DNA of 64,000 nt. Origin: Allolobophora icterica. Taxonomy: Eukaryota; Annelida; Clitellata; Crassiclitellata; Lumbricidae. The translations under genes and the position numbers were made by a program. The first letter of the stretch is position 1. Each line of letters opens with the position of its first letter. The stretch is taken from contig OY744613.1 of assembly GCA_963556255.1 (NCBI GenBank), forward strand, positions 47,521,546 through 47,585,545, given 5' to 3'. Positions 43,421 to 54,770 of this stretch are shown in pieces. The notes under the pieces were generated by a model, which worked only from the letters and a program-made list of their open reading frames with translations, did no database searches and had not been told where the DNA came from.

Positions 43421-44551
43421 CGCAGAATGACACGGAAACGGTTACCGCTGTAATGGCGCAGAATGTAAAAGCTGCGGTAAAAGCGCGATTTTTTAAAATC
43501 TTTGTACGTTATTACCGTGGAGATGGGTAAAGAATTGGCGGTATTACCGCAGTAATGGTAACAGAGTTCATAAATATAATTTATTCATTTGATTTATTCT
43601 TTAATTCATATCAGCGTTCAGTTAAATCGTCTTACTTATTAACATAGCGACTTGAGACATGTTGCCTCCTTAAATATATTATCTGTGGTCCATCTCCATG
43701 GCAAAATAGTCGTTGTATAGTATTTGCTCTCAGTACTTTATTTTCGTGTTTGCTTTGTATTGCAAGTTTACGGTCGAAAATGGAAAATTGCGATGTTGCA
43801 AAGCTAACTAGAAAAAATTGAAGAGTTTCGTTTACAAATTGCAGTGGTTCAATCAGTATTTGGCCTTATTTTGAAAAAACTGAGGTCTTTGAAATGAAGA
43901 GTTGCATGCCGCTGGATCTGCTAAATGCAATCGAGACATCCAGGAATCGAATACCCAACAGAAAAGAAAGGTATTTCTGTACTTCGTCTTCATATGCATC
44001 TCTTATATAACTTGCTATAGAATGAGGATTTAGTGACTGATAATCATAACGACTAAAATTGGCAAATGTAAGCATCTGAAAACTTGAAAAGTAACTGATG
44101 AAGCACGCTAATTCAGTGTGTCGATGCTTCAAGCATGGAACCAAAAAATAGCCAACAGAAAGCAACTCATTTTTGGAGACTTGTTCACAGCAAAAGTTGA
44201 TAATAACATTGACACTGAGTTTGACGCTTACTTTTCATATTCACAATTGTTGGATGATATAATGGCCTACTTAAATAAGAATTCGACTATGTAGCCAAAG
44301 CTGGCTTCAGTTGCCTGTGCCATCCTTGCCATACTGGCGATAGAGTCATAATTGGAATGGGTATTTCTTTGACAGGGCGAACAATCGAGAATTGTCGAAC
44401 ACAGTTGATTACTGACACTATACAATATCTGCTATTAATTCATGGATTAAACAACAAGCTGAGGTACAGCATTTTAGTGTTTATCTTTCAGACATCTTAA
44501 TAATATGCTTTCAGTGATAGTGTTACAAGTGTTGATGTTTCTTAATTTAAG
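43421..44551. other. Non-coding with short GTAATACCGCGG-type repeats
   Basis: 43,430-43,565 has repeated ACCGCTGTAATGGCGCAG, GTTATTACCGTGGAGATGGG and GGTATTACCGCAGTAATGGT words. 43,780-44,450 carries several medium open frames on both strands, with no domain I recognise; a decayed transposase is possible but unsupported. Confidence 0.35.
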
Positions 44552-44998
44552 ATGCCGGGACATTGCGGAATAACAACGCTGGACAGAAGGAGGAGCAGAG
44601 GAGATCTAATCGAAGCTCATAAGATTATCACTGGAAAGGAAGCACTGCAGTGGGAGACGTTCTTTGAATTAGCACCAAACAAGGCAACTCGGGGGCACAG
44701 GTATAAATTATTTAAGAGGCCAAAAGGAACTTTAGGGCAGACATTTTTCAGTGCAAGAGTTGTTGACTTGTGGAATGGTTTGGATGATAGTACTGTCTCA
44801 GTGGACACTATCACAGCTTTTAAGAAGAAGCTAGGGAAATTGGGCTATTGAGCGTTCGAGATTAATTTGCAGTGGTTCTAACACAGACTAAACGTCTTCT
44901 GAACCACTTAAAACCCTTGTTATTTTATGTTTTTTATGACTTATACCTCATAAATGGCCGAAAAGGTTACATAAAGTATGCGCTATATAAATATGTCA
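44552..44998 (+). pseudogene. LINE C-terminal fragment and 3' end
   Basis: Plus-strand frame with LDRRRSRGDLIEAHKIITGK, RGHRYKLFKRPKGTLGQTFF and SARVVDLWNGL, the conserved C-terminus of an animal LINE. The frame stops at 44,851, followed by a 3' region ending ATGCGCTATATAAATATGTC at about 44,998. Confidence 0.75.
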
Positions 44999-45671
44999 GA
45001 TGCAAATACAGGCTACTTACTTACATCCGCTGTCTGCCACGTGACCTATCGTACGCGTGGCTAGAGCCAGAATCGCGATGAATATTCATGAAATTTGGTA
45101 TTCATGCACTCGTGAACAAGCTGTTACTTTGCGCTATCTCTTTCACCATGCTTTAAAGTAGCACTTTGTAAATTTGGAGATTACGATTAGGTGTACGATA
45201 CTCCTCTTGTGATTCTCTTGTTGCAATTTCCATGTGCATTTTCAGAATACGAGGCCAATCTGTTGAAAAATTCTGGGGGTTGTATGCTAAATCCTGTTGG
45301 CGGAAGGTGGAAACAAAATGGTGGTCAAGAGCGTTGCTTTGTCTGCAGGCACATGGCATAGTCCTAAAATGGAGGAAGGCACTTCAAGATGCAGGCAGGA
45401 ATTCGGTTATTATGAGATGGACAGGTGATACACGAGGAGGTTCCTTTCGTCCCATTGAAAGGCAATCGCTCCCCGTCCCATGTCCAATAATAGCTTTGCT
45501 TCTCACGGTGTTCAAATTTAGATTTTTACTTGCTCAGCTGAGTCGGTCACCGTTGCCGTTCAAAAATAAGCGTCCTTGTTTAAAAAATCCGCCTAGAAAG
45601 AAATAATGCATTTGATACTGTAAATAAGTTTGGCTGCAGTGCATAATTAAGTTAAACACCGTAGAAAAAAT
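44999..45671. other. No feature recognised
   Basis: A 124-codon open frame (45,232-45,606, plus) overlaps a shorter one on the other strand. Neither shows a known motif. Confidence 0.3.
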
Positions 45672-45752
45672 TAAATGCTACCGGGATTTGAACCCTCAAT
45701 GTTACTGACTAGGCCTACTACAATATTGACCAGTCCCTCTACCATGTGAGCT
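45672..45752 (-). repeat. tRNA-like SINE head or tRNA pseudogene
   Basis: On the minus strand TTAGCTCACATGGTAGAGG fits the A box and GAGGGTTCAAATCCCGGTAG the B box. The 5' and 3' ends do not form an acceptor stem, so a functional tRNA is unlikely. Confidence 0.5.
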
Positions 45753-45897
45753 AAAGAACAACAATGTTACAAGGATCTGTTATAAGCTATATTAAAACAC
45801 ATTATATTATCTGCCTATATGTCTGTAACTCTGATTGGATTCAGTTTATTTCTCTGTGTGACTGCATGTCAATTTATGAGTTTGTATTTGTGATGGA

Positions 45898-46170
45898 TTA
45901 TTTGGTAACGTTGGTAAACTCCGCCCATTCTCGAGGAATCTGATGAATAATCCTTCGGTATTGTTGGTCAATCATTTTTGCGGTCGGCAGGTGGCGTTTT
46001 CGATGACCTGAAATATGTGATAAGCTTTCGGTAGAGGGCTCATTCTCGTTAACGCTCTTGCGTGTTTGATGTATTATAATAGCCCGCATTCGTTTCGAAG
46101 TAAAGCGGTTTTTAATAACGTTACGAACTTGTTGTTTGTTTTTTCCACGCATATGTTCACTTATAAACAA
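45898..46170 (-). other. 90-codon basic open frame inside the CACTA-like element
   Basis: It starts MFISEHMRGKNKQQVRNVIK and is rich in Arg and Lys, with no recognisable domain. Its place about 260 bases inside the right end could suit a transposon gene exon, but nothing else supports it. Confidence 0.25.
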
Positions 46171-46542
46171 TACTAAATAAATGCAAATACGTTTAATTGC
46201 CTTTTATAAATATTTTTGCAACTTTAAAGTCGATGTTTATCAGTGTTGTGCGGGAACTACATTTTTGATACACTAATATACAATTGTATTCTGTGAGCAA
46301 AGGTCCCAAAAGCAGATGATTTCTCGTTATCGAGGATCTGATAACGGGAATTCAACCCTTTTCATGTACACGGCGGAATCTCCGCAATAATACGGATAAA
46401 ATCCCACTCATATTTACGGGATTCTATTACAGTGCAGTACCGGGACACAACCTTGAGCCAGATAAGAATTACACAGTAATGCGAAAAATGGAGTGAATTC
46501 ATGTACAAAGTCCTCAACTAGAAAGGAAGAATCCAGTGTCAG

Positions 46543-46833
46543 CTAACGGATGGCAGGTGGTTCAAGAGATTTCCATGATGAAAGGATAGCTGCAGTAGAA
46601 GTGAACGACGGAGGTGGTGCATTTTTCGTGGATTTGCGAGTAGAATCGATCCTGGCCTGGACGAAGTTTAGGTTATCGTTCGCTGTCAAAGGAGTCTGAA
46701 ACGAAGAGCCGGAGGCAGTAGAACGACCGAGTACGTCTGCAATTGTCGCCCAGATCCGGCGTGGATTTCTCTTTTCAAGATCAATCAGCGATTTCCAATA
46801 TGTAGTCTCCTTTAGCCGGAACTCTACCCTCAT
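46543..46833 (-). pseudogene. LINE linker-region fragment, reverse
   Basis: Minus-strand frame with KSLIDLEKRNPRRIWATIAD and LGRSTASGSSFQTPLTANDN, resembling the region between endonuclease and reverse transcriptase of CR1-type LINEs (compare RRLWSTFNDLLGRHRS at about 52,930). Confidence 0.6.
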
Positions 46834-47744
46834 TCAAGCCTCGCAAAACAAGCAGTGCGATCTTGACCAAATCCCAACATTCTTACTCAAAGACTGTGCA
46901 ACTCTTCTTGTTCCTACTATAACCAAGATCATCAAACTGTCTCTATAGACCAGGTACGTTTCCTGTGCTTTTCAAAACTCAGTTGTTAAACTACTTCTCA
47001 AAAAACCATCCCTAGACAAGGAACTTCTCTCCAACTACCGTCCAATATCAAATCTGTCTTTCCTATCTAAACTCTCAGAACGGGTTGTCCTCTCTCCTCT
47101 CAACAGCTATCTTACCTCGAACAATCTCTTAAACCCAATTCAATCTGCCTACTCCAAACATCACTCCACTGAAATAGTTTTCACCTCGCTATACAGCAAA
47201 CTTGTCATGGCGATAGGTCGTCAACAAGTCTCTTGTCTGTGTCTTTTGGACATCTCTGCAGCCTTTGACACAACTGACCACGCTATCCTTATTAAACGCC
47301 TTGCCTCTGCATTCTGAATTTCTATTACTGCCTTATTGTGGATCAAGCCTTTTCTTTCCTCACGTTCTCTCACCGTTAATGCCGCTGGTCACTTCTCTAA
47401 TCCGCACACCCTCACGTGCGGCGTTCCTCAAGGTTCTGTCCTCGGTCCTCTGCTGTTCATTCTTTACACCTCCCCACTCAGCAAACTCATTTAACCCATA
47501 TCAACCCATGACAGAAATTAATGGTTTCTTTCACATATTTATGCTTGCCTAGACCCAAAACCACTGTAATCAGCAAGATTTTCACAAATTTTGGCACACA
47601 TTAGAAGTTGTAGTAAAAAAAGTGACTGTCAGTTTAAACTGACGCTAGCCACATCAGGGTACATCCACGAACCTTGACTACTAAACAGAAGCACATTTTA
47701 TTCACTCTGAACAATTAAATTACTTTATGAAATGTTATGAAAAC

Positions 47745-47911
47745 CAGTGCTCGAAATGGAAAATTTTAGGAAACGGAACGCTAGTCAAAGATATGGGAGC
47801 ATTCACGTTCATTTCATAGTATTTTCCACAATAATTCATTTGACGAACCGGAACGGAACGCTGACGAACCGGAACGGCGTTCCGGTGCGTTCCGGTCCAT
47901 TTCGAGCACTG
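47745..47911. mobile_element. 167-bp hAT-type MITE inside piggyBac
   Basis: CAGTGCTCGAAATGGA at the left and TCCATTTCGAGCACTG at the right are perfect inverted repeats, extended by GGAACG-type words inside (CGGAACGGAACGC, CGGCGTTCCGGTGCGTTCCG). The CAGTG start suits hAT. No clean 8-bp duplication is visible. Confidence 0.7.
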
Positions 47912-47989
47912 AATTGAAAACAGTTTACATTTTAACATTGCTTGTATTAGTCACATGTTGACACCGACTTGTAATTTGTAATCGAGAAT

Positions 47990-48620
47990 TTATATAGCGC
48001 CACTCAAAAATCAGAGGCGCTCCCGATGCAGGTCAGTGTGTTCACTGACAGGACTGTTTTCAGGCGCTTGCGAAACTGGACATGAGAGAGAGGAAGACAT
48101 GCCTAATGGCCTGGGAGAGGCTGTTCCAGCTGGAAGGGCCCACAACCGCAAAACTACGAGACTGGGCAGTAAATAAATAAATAAATACTAGAGATTAGAG
48201 TGCCGTATTTCGTAGACAGTCGATTTGATCGAAGCAACGATTCAGAAGCACTTGGGTCGCTACGCAGTGGCTTGAGGTGGATTCGAACCTGCGACCCAGC
48301 GGTTACAAGGCACCGACCTACACCACTACACCACCGCGTCCCCCTAAGTAGCAGTGCGCATCCAAGGAACTACCAAGTGGCCACGGGCAGATGACCGGAG
48401 AAAGGCCCGACCAGGCAAACTGGAAACCGGGGTGCAGCAAGCCCTGAGATACAGCAGCGCTGAGCCAAAAAGACAGTTACGCATGAGGGAAAGGGGAAAG
48501 GGCCTTAAATTGGATGCATTGGTGAATGGGAAGCCAGTGAAGGAAGTCCCGGATGTAAGAAGAGATGTGGGCAAACTTCATGATGCCCCTATGAGGCGAG
48601 CAGCAGCCTGTAAGCCTGAG
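47990..48620 (-). pseudogene. LINE C-terminus (minus strand) interrupted by a SINE
   Basis: Minus-strand reading from 48,574 gives LPGRAFLRSSARGHLVVPWM and RTAT, then breaks at the SINE. It resumes at about 48,170 with RSFAVVGPSSWNSLSQAIRH and ends in GSASDF near 48,022, with the GAGCGCCTCTGA...GGCGCTATATAAATT 3' hairpin (48,030-47,993). Confidence 0.72.
48172..48345 (-). repeat. tRNA-derived SINE inserted in the LINE
   Basis: On the minus strand the head is GGGGGACGCGGTGGTGTAGT (A-box region) and GGGTCGCAGGTTCGAATCCA (B box), and the tail is (TATT)n. The LINE reading frame breaks exactly at its borders. It differs in body from the SINE at 56,254. Confidence 0.65.
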
Positions 48621-48939
48621 TTAATGCGTATTAGGCCTATAATATTATGCATTATAAATGTTCTGACAGTTATATACAAGTGCCTACTACACCAAAGACA
48701 TAGTCCAAATTAAAACTAAATGATTAGATTCCAGCTTTAGCAAACATTCAACACCGTTTCAGAATAAGATCAGATAATGTATGCCATTTGCTACCATGCT
48801 CAGTTAATATTACTTAGCATCTTTAGTGCAACAACTTATTGATGAGCATATTGACAATAAACGATTAAACACAATGAAGAGTATTTTCTTCAGTTGTGTT
48901 TCATCGTTTATGTAAGTGAACAAAATTACTGGCAAACTT
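48621..48939. other. A/T-rich 5' part of the piggyBac before recognisable transposase
   Basis: No conserved motif. 48,700-48,890 is A/T-rich and may include the promoter and the decayed N-terminus. Confidence 0.3.
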
Positions 48940-50500
48940 CTCAGCTGAGGATGCACAAGAAAATCCACCTACTGGACCACCAGCTGCAAAGGGTTCAAAC
49001 AGAAAATCTAACCTCAAACTTACTACCCCTACTAAGACCACTGATTCCGTCTCAGTTAACAATGGTGAAGAGAATCCACCTCATGGTCCGTTGTTCAAGG
49101 GTAAATCTGCTGCCTATAAACCGACCTGGAGTATAGGAGATTTAAAAGAGGCAGATGGAAAGGTAAAATTTCCATGGAGAATCCCCCTCCAAAGTCGACG
49201 ATGGACCTGTCACCAACAACATTATTTGAATTGTTCTTCACACCTTAGCTAATGAATCACATTTGCATAGAAGGCAATGAGTATGCTGCTCAACAGGACC
49301 AAGTGAACTTTGATTTAGACGTTCAAACACTCAAGCTATTTATATCCATACTTCTAATCAGCGGATATGCTCCTTTACCCCGCTGCCCAATGTATTGGGA
49401 AGCCAGTGGTGATGTTCACAACACGATGGTATCTGGAGTAATGACTTGAAACCGGTTCAGTTCCATCATGAGCAATATTCACTTTGCCAACAACAACGCC
49501 TTGGATCCAAAGGACAATTTTCAAAAGTCCGCCCTCTGTTGGATCTCATCAATGCTGCATACCTCGCCAACTTTCAACCGGAACAGACACTTAGTGTTGA
49601 TGAAAGCATGGTGCCCTATTATGGTCGCCATGGTGCCAAGCAAGTACATTCACGGCACGCCTTCAAGTTTGGCTACAAGATGTGGGTGGCTACAAGATGT
49701 GGGTGTTAGCTACGCGTCTGGGCTACATCATGAAGTTCTTTCCATACCAAGGTGCTGGTACGACTGACAAAGACCTCGGTCTCGGTGGCTCAGTAGAAGA
49801 TCTACCAATACTTCCTGGTGGTTCATATCACATTATCTTTCATAACCTGTTCACCAGCCCCCGATTGTTGCGTTTACTTGCAGACAAAGGCACGGATGCA
49901 GCCGGCATTCTCCTCCCCAACCGCAATGAAGGAGCTCCCTGGCAAAGCATTGAAGATATGAAGAAAAAGCCTCATGGTTCTTACGATGTGGTATTAGACC
50001 GCAAAGCGGCAGTCTGAGTGGTTCGCTGGACTGACAACAAGGTTGTTACGGTTGCCTCAACATATGCGGGAATTGAGACAATCCAGAAAGCAAAGAGATT
50101 TTCCAGAGCACACAAGCAAAGAATTGACATCCCCAACCTGAAGTAGTCCAGCTCTACAACCATGGCATGGGTGGCGTTGATCGTCTCGATCAAAACCTGT
50201 CTTGCTACATGATAGAACATCGCTCGAAAAAATTGTATTGGCCCATCTTTAGATTTTGCGTCGATTTGGCAGTTCAAAATGCTTTCCAGCTGTATCATCT
50301 GCAAGAGAACATTTCTGGAGTTCCGGAGCATGATTTGCTTTCGTTCCACCGAGAAATTGTTCAAGTTTATATGCAAACCTTGTTGCCTCAAAAAGGCTGT
50401 GGAGCGGCTTTTCCTCCTGCTCGAATTCCTGCTGATCGTCATGTCCACCACGAAGTCCGCACCGACGTTACTGGTCACTGGATCATTCAAGGTTCGCAAC
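48940..50500 (+). pseudogene. piggyBac transposase, several frame breaks and stops
   Basis: Family motifs in order: KPTWSIGDLKEADGKVKFPW (about 49,115), DVQTLKLFISILLISGYAPL and PMYWEASGDV (49,318-49,415), SNIHFANNNALDPKDNFQK (about 49,470), LSVDESMVPYYGRHGAKQ (first catalytic Asp, about 49,592-49,643), VLATRLGYIMKFFPYQGAGT (about 49,705), GGSYHIIFHNLFTSPRLLRL and MGGVDRLDQNLSCYMIEHR (about 50,167-50,225). The second catalytic position reads FHN where the family has FDN. At least four frame changes or stops make it dead. Confidence 0.85.
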
Positions 50501-51440
50501 GACGAGGCGTTGCACCCGGGTGCAAAGGCACATCTGTGAGAAGTGGAATGTTGGCTTGCATCCAGGTTGCTTCAAGGCTTTTCACATTCCTTTCACATTC
50601 CTTTTTAACTTCTTTTCAAAAAGAGGTCCAGCAGGCGGATTGACTTCAGCACTATCACTACAATCCGATTCTTCCTCCAGACCAAGTATAACATATCCAT
50701 CCGGTCTTTGCACTCGGACGCATGTTACTGCTAAAAGTTGATTGCGTTGAGGTTGTTCGGGTCTCCACTGGCAACAAACTCATCGCCAGAATCCGCATCA
50801 GATTCTGTTTCGTTACCGGTACCAATGTTGGCAGGAGGAAGTATTGAGATGTCAGCACCCAGAAGACTTTCGTCGCCCGAATCCTCCAACATTTGAAGGA
50901 CTTCATGCAGCTTGTACCTACAGCAAATACTGCTACTGTTAGAGTATATAATTAATATATTATGCCCTACTTTTGATGTTTCGTAATGTAATTTCACCGT
51001 CGGGGTAAATATAATACGTTTTAATGCTCCTCAGACAGACGTGGCTGGAAAAAACCCAAGACTAAGGACGCCATGGCTGGAAAAAAGCCAACCCTGCTGT
51101 GGCTGGCGTCAGTTTAAACTGACGGCACGAAATTTCGGATATTGTTCAATATAAAAATTAGTTTTTTAAATAATCACTATCACTACCTCTGGGAGGCTTG
51201 TAGCGAAGTTTTTTATTAACAAAGTAGTAAAATATCATTTAGTGTCTCTTACGTTTTCTTTGTTGAACGCTGCATATTAAAAACTGTCAGATGACCGAGA
51301 TCAAAATATTCGTGCCGCGCACGCAAAACACAGATCAACTGAAATAAATCTGCATAGATATTCACACAAGCACTAGAGTTTAACCTAAAATAAGTAAGAA
51401 TTGAAAATGTAACGATACTGCCTAAAAACCGCCATTTTCT
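50501..51440. other. 3' part of the piggyBac, non-coding or reverse open frame
   Basis: After the last transposase motif I see no conserved plus-strand frame. A minus-strand frame (50,997-50,731) reads HEVLQMLEDSGDESLLGADI, acidic; it resembles the acidic N-terminal region of some piggyBac transposases, so a second reversed remnant is possible. Confidence 0.35.
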
Positions 51441-51960
51441 GCGTGTAAGTTTAAACTGACGCTAGCCACATATGGGTTAATCATCCTCTGTCGATCATCA
51501 CCTCTATGCTGACGATACCCAACTATTTATATCTTTCTTTCCTCGCTCCCTTCCAGATGCACGAAATCATCTACGAAACATCATAGCCCAGATAACAGCC
51601 TGGATGACCGCCAACCTCTTATGCTTAAACCCTTCAAAAACAAAATTTATCATCATTGGCCTCCGTGGGCAACTAAGCAAAGTAACCTATCCTTCCGACC
51701 TATCGCCAACATAATATACTTCCCTGTATGTTACTCTTCTCCTGTCCGCAATCTTGGAATTATCTTTGATGAAAAACTCACCTTTGACGACCATATCACC
51801 CAGCTATCCCGCACCTGCTACATGCACATTCGCGACCTTCGTCGACTGCGCATACTACTTGATTACAAGACCGCCTGCACAATAGCCACCTCAGTTGTCC
51901 ATTCCAAACTTGATTACTGTAATTCCATTTTCTACAACATCGACTCTTCTCAAATAAAAT

Positions 51961-52426
51961 GGGGCCATGCATATATTACGCACGCATGGGGGAGGGAGGG
52001 TAACCGAAATGCATGTGCTTGCGTACGATTGCGAATGGGGAGGAAGGGGTCAACTGATAATGTATGTACTCAAATTGATTGGCCTTCAAGTGAGCTAGAG
52101 TTCAGTCAGTCCAGCTATCTGATACTACCAGAGGAAGTAGGACTGTGAGAGAGGTGTCACTGGTATGCCACCTTATGTCTGCAGGCTATTATTAAACTAT
52201 AACACAACTCAACAGTGGGTCCATGGATTACTCATCCTTCAATCTGGCCTCAAGTGCAGACAATCGCTACCTGGACCTGTGTAACTGACACATTCTGCAG
52301 CTGGTCTTGGGGGGGGGGGGCATGCGTCAACTGTACGTACGCAGGTGGGGGTGGAAAAAAGTACGCCTGTGAACAGGGAGGGTCCAATTTTCCGGAATTT
52401 TGCGTACGTAATATATGAATGGCCCC
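51961..52426. mobile_element. 466-bp MITE with GGGGCCATTCATATATTACG ends
   Basis: The left end GGGGCCATGCATATATTACG and the reverse of the right end (GGGGCCATTCATATATTACG) match at 19 of 20 bases, followed by CACGCA/TACGCA. It interrupts the old LINE reading frame cleanly. No target duplication is evident, so the superfamily is open. Confidence 0.72.
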
Positions 52427-52599
52427 TAAGTATAAATAAGTTACAAATGTTGGCGGAGTTATGTATGCATGCAAAGTCGATTCATTTATGCTGGCCCACC
52501 CTGTAAAGTAACGTTGAATTAAGCTTTAAACAAACGTCCGTTGGAATGTCGTTATTTGTAAACAGTGACGTCATTGGCCCTGATTACTCATTAGTTCGA

Positions 52600-54770
52600 A
52601 GCAGCCAATGAGAGGAGCGTAACAAAAAGTGTACCTCATGAATGACTTCGTGACCTCGTGATATTTCTGAGAGCTCTATGACAACCATCATTGACCGTCT
52701 TCTTCCATCCCGTCCGGTCAGACATCGCCGTCACCCTCTCTCCCCGTGGTTCGACGCTGAATGTCATTCTCTACGGCGTCAGGCCCGTCGTTTCGAGCGC
52801 GTTTACCAGCGCACACACTCGCCAACCGACCATTCAGCATGGATCCAGTTTGTCCGAAGGATGCACCGACGTCATAGTGAGAAGCAAAAGGAACACTGGG
52901 AGCGCCGGATATCATCCAACGCCAGTGACCCACGGCGGCTTTGGTCGACTTTCAACGACCTGCTCGGCCGTCATCGATCACCACCATCGGCTCTTGATCC
53001 ATCCTTTACTGCATCCGACTTCTCGAACTACTTCGATTCTAAAGTGCAATCGGTCCGCAATGACACCGCTGGTTCTCCTCCGCCTGACTTTCCTCCTACC
53101 GACCCTCGGCTCTCAGCTCTTCACGAAGTCTCCAGTCTCGAACTGCGCAGCATCATCTTGGCTTCTGCAGCGAAATCCTGCGAACTTGACCCCCTGCCTC
53201 CTTTCTTGCTTCAGGATTACATCGATGTCCTTCTCCCTTTCCTGACCCTCCTGTGCAACTCCTCGCTCCGCGACGGTACTCTTCCAGCTTCCCAGAAGAG
53301 GTCTATCGTCACTCCTCTCCTCAAGCAAGCCGGTCTCGACTCTTCGGACCCTGCACACTTCAGGCCCATTGCGAACGTCTCATTTATTTCTAAAATCATT
53401 GAGAAATTAGTCGCTCAGCAATTATTGGCATAACTTGATGCTAATAACTTACATGTACTTCCTGCCTATCAATCTGGCTTCCGCAAAGGTCATTCTACGG
53501 AAACTCTTCTCCTTCGCCTTCTCTCTGATTTCTATGGCGCCATTGATCGCTCCCAAGTCTCCCTTCTTGCACTCTTTGATGTCAGTGCTGCCTTTGACTC
53601 GGTCGACCATGCCATCCTGCTCAATCGCTTGACTATATCCTTCGGTCTATCTGAAAAGCCCCTAGAGTGGCTGGCCTCCTACCTTTCCGACCGCTCCTCG
53701 TTGGTTGTTCACTGTTCTACCAGGTCCCTCTGGACCCCAGTCCGTTTTGGCCTTCCTCAGGGATCAGTTTTGGGCCCCCTCCTCTATATAATCTTCACTT
53801 CTGATCTCAGTCGTCTGCTTGCCACCTGCTCTTTGTCCAACCATTTATATGCTGACGACATACAGGCTTATACCCACTGTTTTCCTTCTGATGCTGCTGC
53901 TGCAGTCTGCCTAATGTGCCATTCTACTGTCTCTTTGACTGCCTGGATGTCTTCCAACCGCCTTCGCTTGAATCCCTCTAAGACTCAATACATATGGCTG
54001 GGCACCCCTAGGCAGCTTGCTAAGATTGATCACGCTTCTCTTACCTCTGAGTTCCCCCATATCGTCTTTTCCACCTCCGTCAGAGATCTTGGTGTCATCT
54101 TGGATTCAGAACTCACCCTCTCTCCCCATATCTCGCAACTGAGCCGCGCTTGCTACTTTCAGCTACGACAGCTTCGCGTTGTTTCCAGCTCTCTTCCCCC
54201 CTCCCCAATCTGCTGCTACTCTCGTTCATGCGTTCATTACCTGTCGACTTGACTACTGCTGCCCCCTCTATATTGGGCTTCCCCTCACTCGTCTGAACTG
54301 TCTCGAACGTGTACTACGCGCTTGATAGGGCGCATTCCTATATTTGACCATGTCTCTGAATACATGCGAGATGTCCTCCACTGGTTACCACTTTCGCAAC
54401 GCATTGTCTACAGGGTAGCCTCCATTATCTGGAAATGTCAGCTTGGCTGTGCTCCCTTCTATCTGCGTGAGCTCTGTTTTCGTGCCTCTGTTCCACCTGG
54501 TCAACGCTCTCTTGGCTCTACCACCCGTGGTGATCTCTCTGTTCCTTTCGCACGAACCGCTACTATGCAGCAGCGCGCTTTCTCTGTTGTTGGTCCCACA
54601 ATTTGGTATTGGCTTCCTTCTGAACTGCGGCCTCTTCCTCGAAACTCATCCACCACTTTCTTCTCTGCTCTAAAGACTTTTCTCTTTCGCCGAGGTTGGG
54701 CTGGGAGCGCCTCTGAGTAGCTTCCTGAAAGGAGCGCTATATAAATGATTGATTGATTGATTGATTTCTG
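52600..54770 (+). pseudogene. CR1/L2-type LINE, 5'-truncated, few lesions
   Basis: The frame from about 52,678 reads SPWFDAECHSLRRQARRFER, RRLWSTFNDLLGRHRS, KSCELDPLPPFLLQDYIDVL and HFRPIANVSFISKIIEKLVA. A stop occurs at 53,431. Then come YQSGFRKGHSTETLLLRLLS, LFDVSAAFDSVDHAILLNRL, GLPQGSVLGPLLYIIFTSDL, catalytic NHLYADDIQAY (about 53,842) and VRDLGVILDSELTLSPHISQ. The C-terminus VLHWLPLSQRIVYRVASIIW...RAFSVVGPTIWYWL ends in GSASE and TAG (54,720). The 3' hairpin GAGCGCCTCTGAGTAG...GAGCGCTATATAAATG is followed by (ATTG)n. At least three breaks; the endonuclease is missing. Confidence 0.9.
54706..54766 (+). repeat. LINE 3'-terminal hairpin and (ATTG)n tail
   Basis: GAGCGCCTCTGAGTAG can pair with the following GAGCGCTATATAAATG region through AGCGC/GCGCT; the tail is (ATTG)4. 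The stop codon TAG of the LINE lies inside the hairpin. Related ends: 16,820-16,895, 24,230-24,277, 47,993-48,030 (reverse) and the SINE end at 56,417-56,465. Confidence 0.75.

Larger units (their letters stand above)
36655..46434. mobile_element. CACTA-like DNA transposon (about 9.8 kb), with nested insertions
   Basis: The left end CACTGTAATAAAATTCCCGT and the right end (read in reverse) CACTGTAATAGAATCCCGTA are near-identical inverted repeats of about 22 bases. CA on both sides (36653-36654 and 46435-46436) could be a 2-bp target duplication. The left subterminal region (36,660-37,330) is packed with TTTACGG/CCGTTAA words, as CACTA subterminal transposase-binding repeats are; the right has only a few. 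No transposase is recognised. Pairing of the two ends as one element is inferred. Confidence 0.5.
47495..51476 (+). mobile_element. piggyBac DNA transposon (4.0 kb), inactive
   Basis: TTAA at 47491-47494 and 51477-51480 flank CCCATAT...ATATGGG, the piggyBac TTAA specificity and short inverted ends. Subterminal AGTTTAAACTGACGCTAGCC occurs at about 47,632 and 51,450 in the same orientation, with a partial copy near 51,110. The transposase is on the plus strand (48,940-50,500). Inside are a MITE (47,745-47,911) and a reverse LINE with SINE (47,990-48,620). Confidence 0.88.
46840..52480 (+). pseudogene. CR1-type LINE remnant split by piggyBac and a MITE
   Basis: LINE motifs run in order on the plus strand: LLKKPSLDKELLSNYRPISN (about 46,990-47,050), SAYSKHHSTEIVFTSLYSKL, LLDISAAFDTTDHAILIKRL and GVPQGSVLGPLLFILYTSPL (to 47,490). 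They resume after the piggyBac with HLYADDTQLFISFFPR (about 51,505-51,550), VRNLGIIFDEKLTFDDHITQ and SKLDYCNSIFYN (to 51,960). A last stretch INKLQML lies after the MITE (52,427 onward). Several frame changes show age. The split reading shows that both DNA elements inserted after the LINE. Confidence 0.8.
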
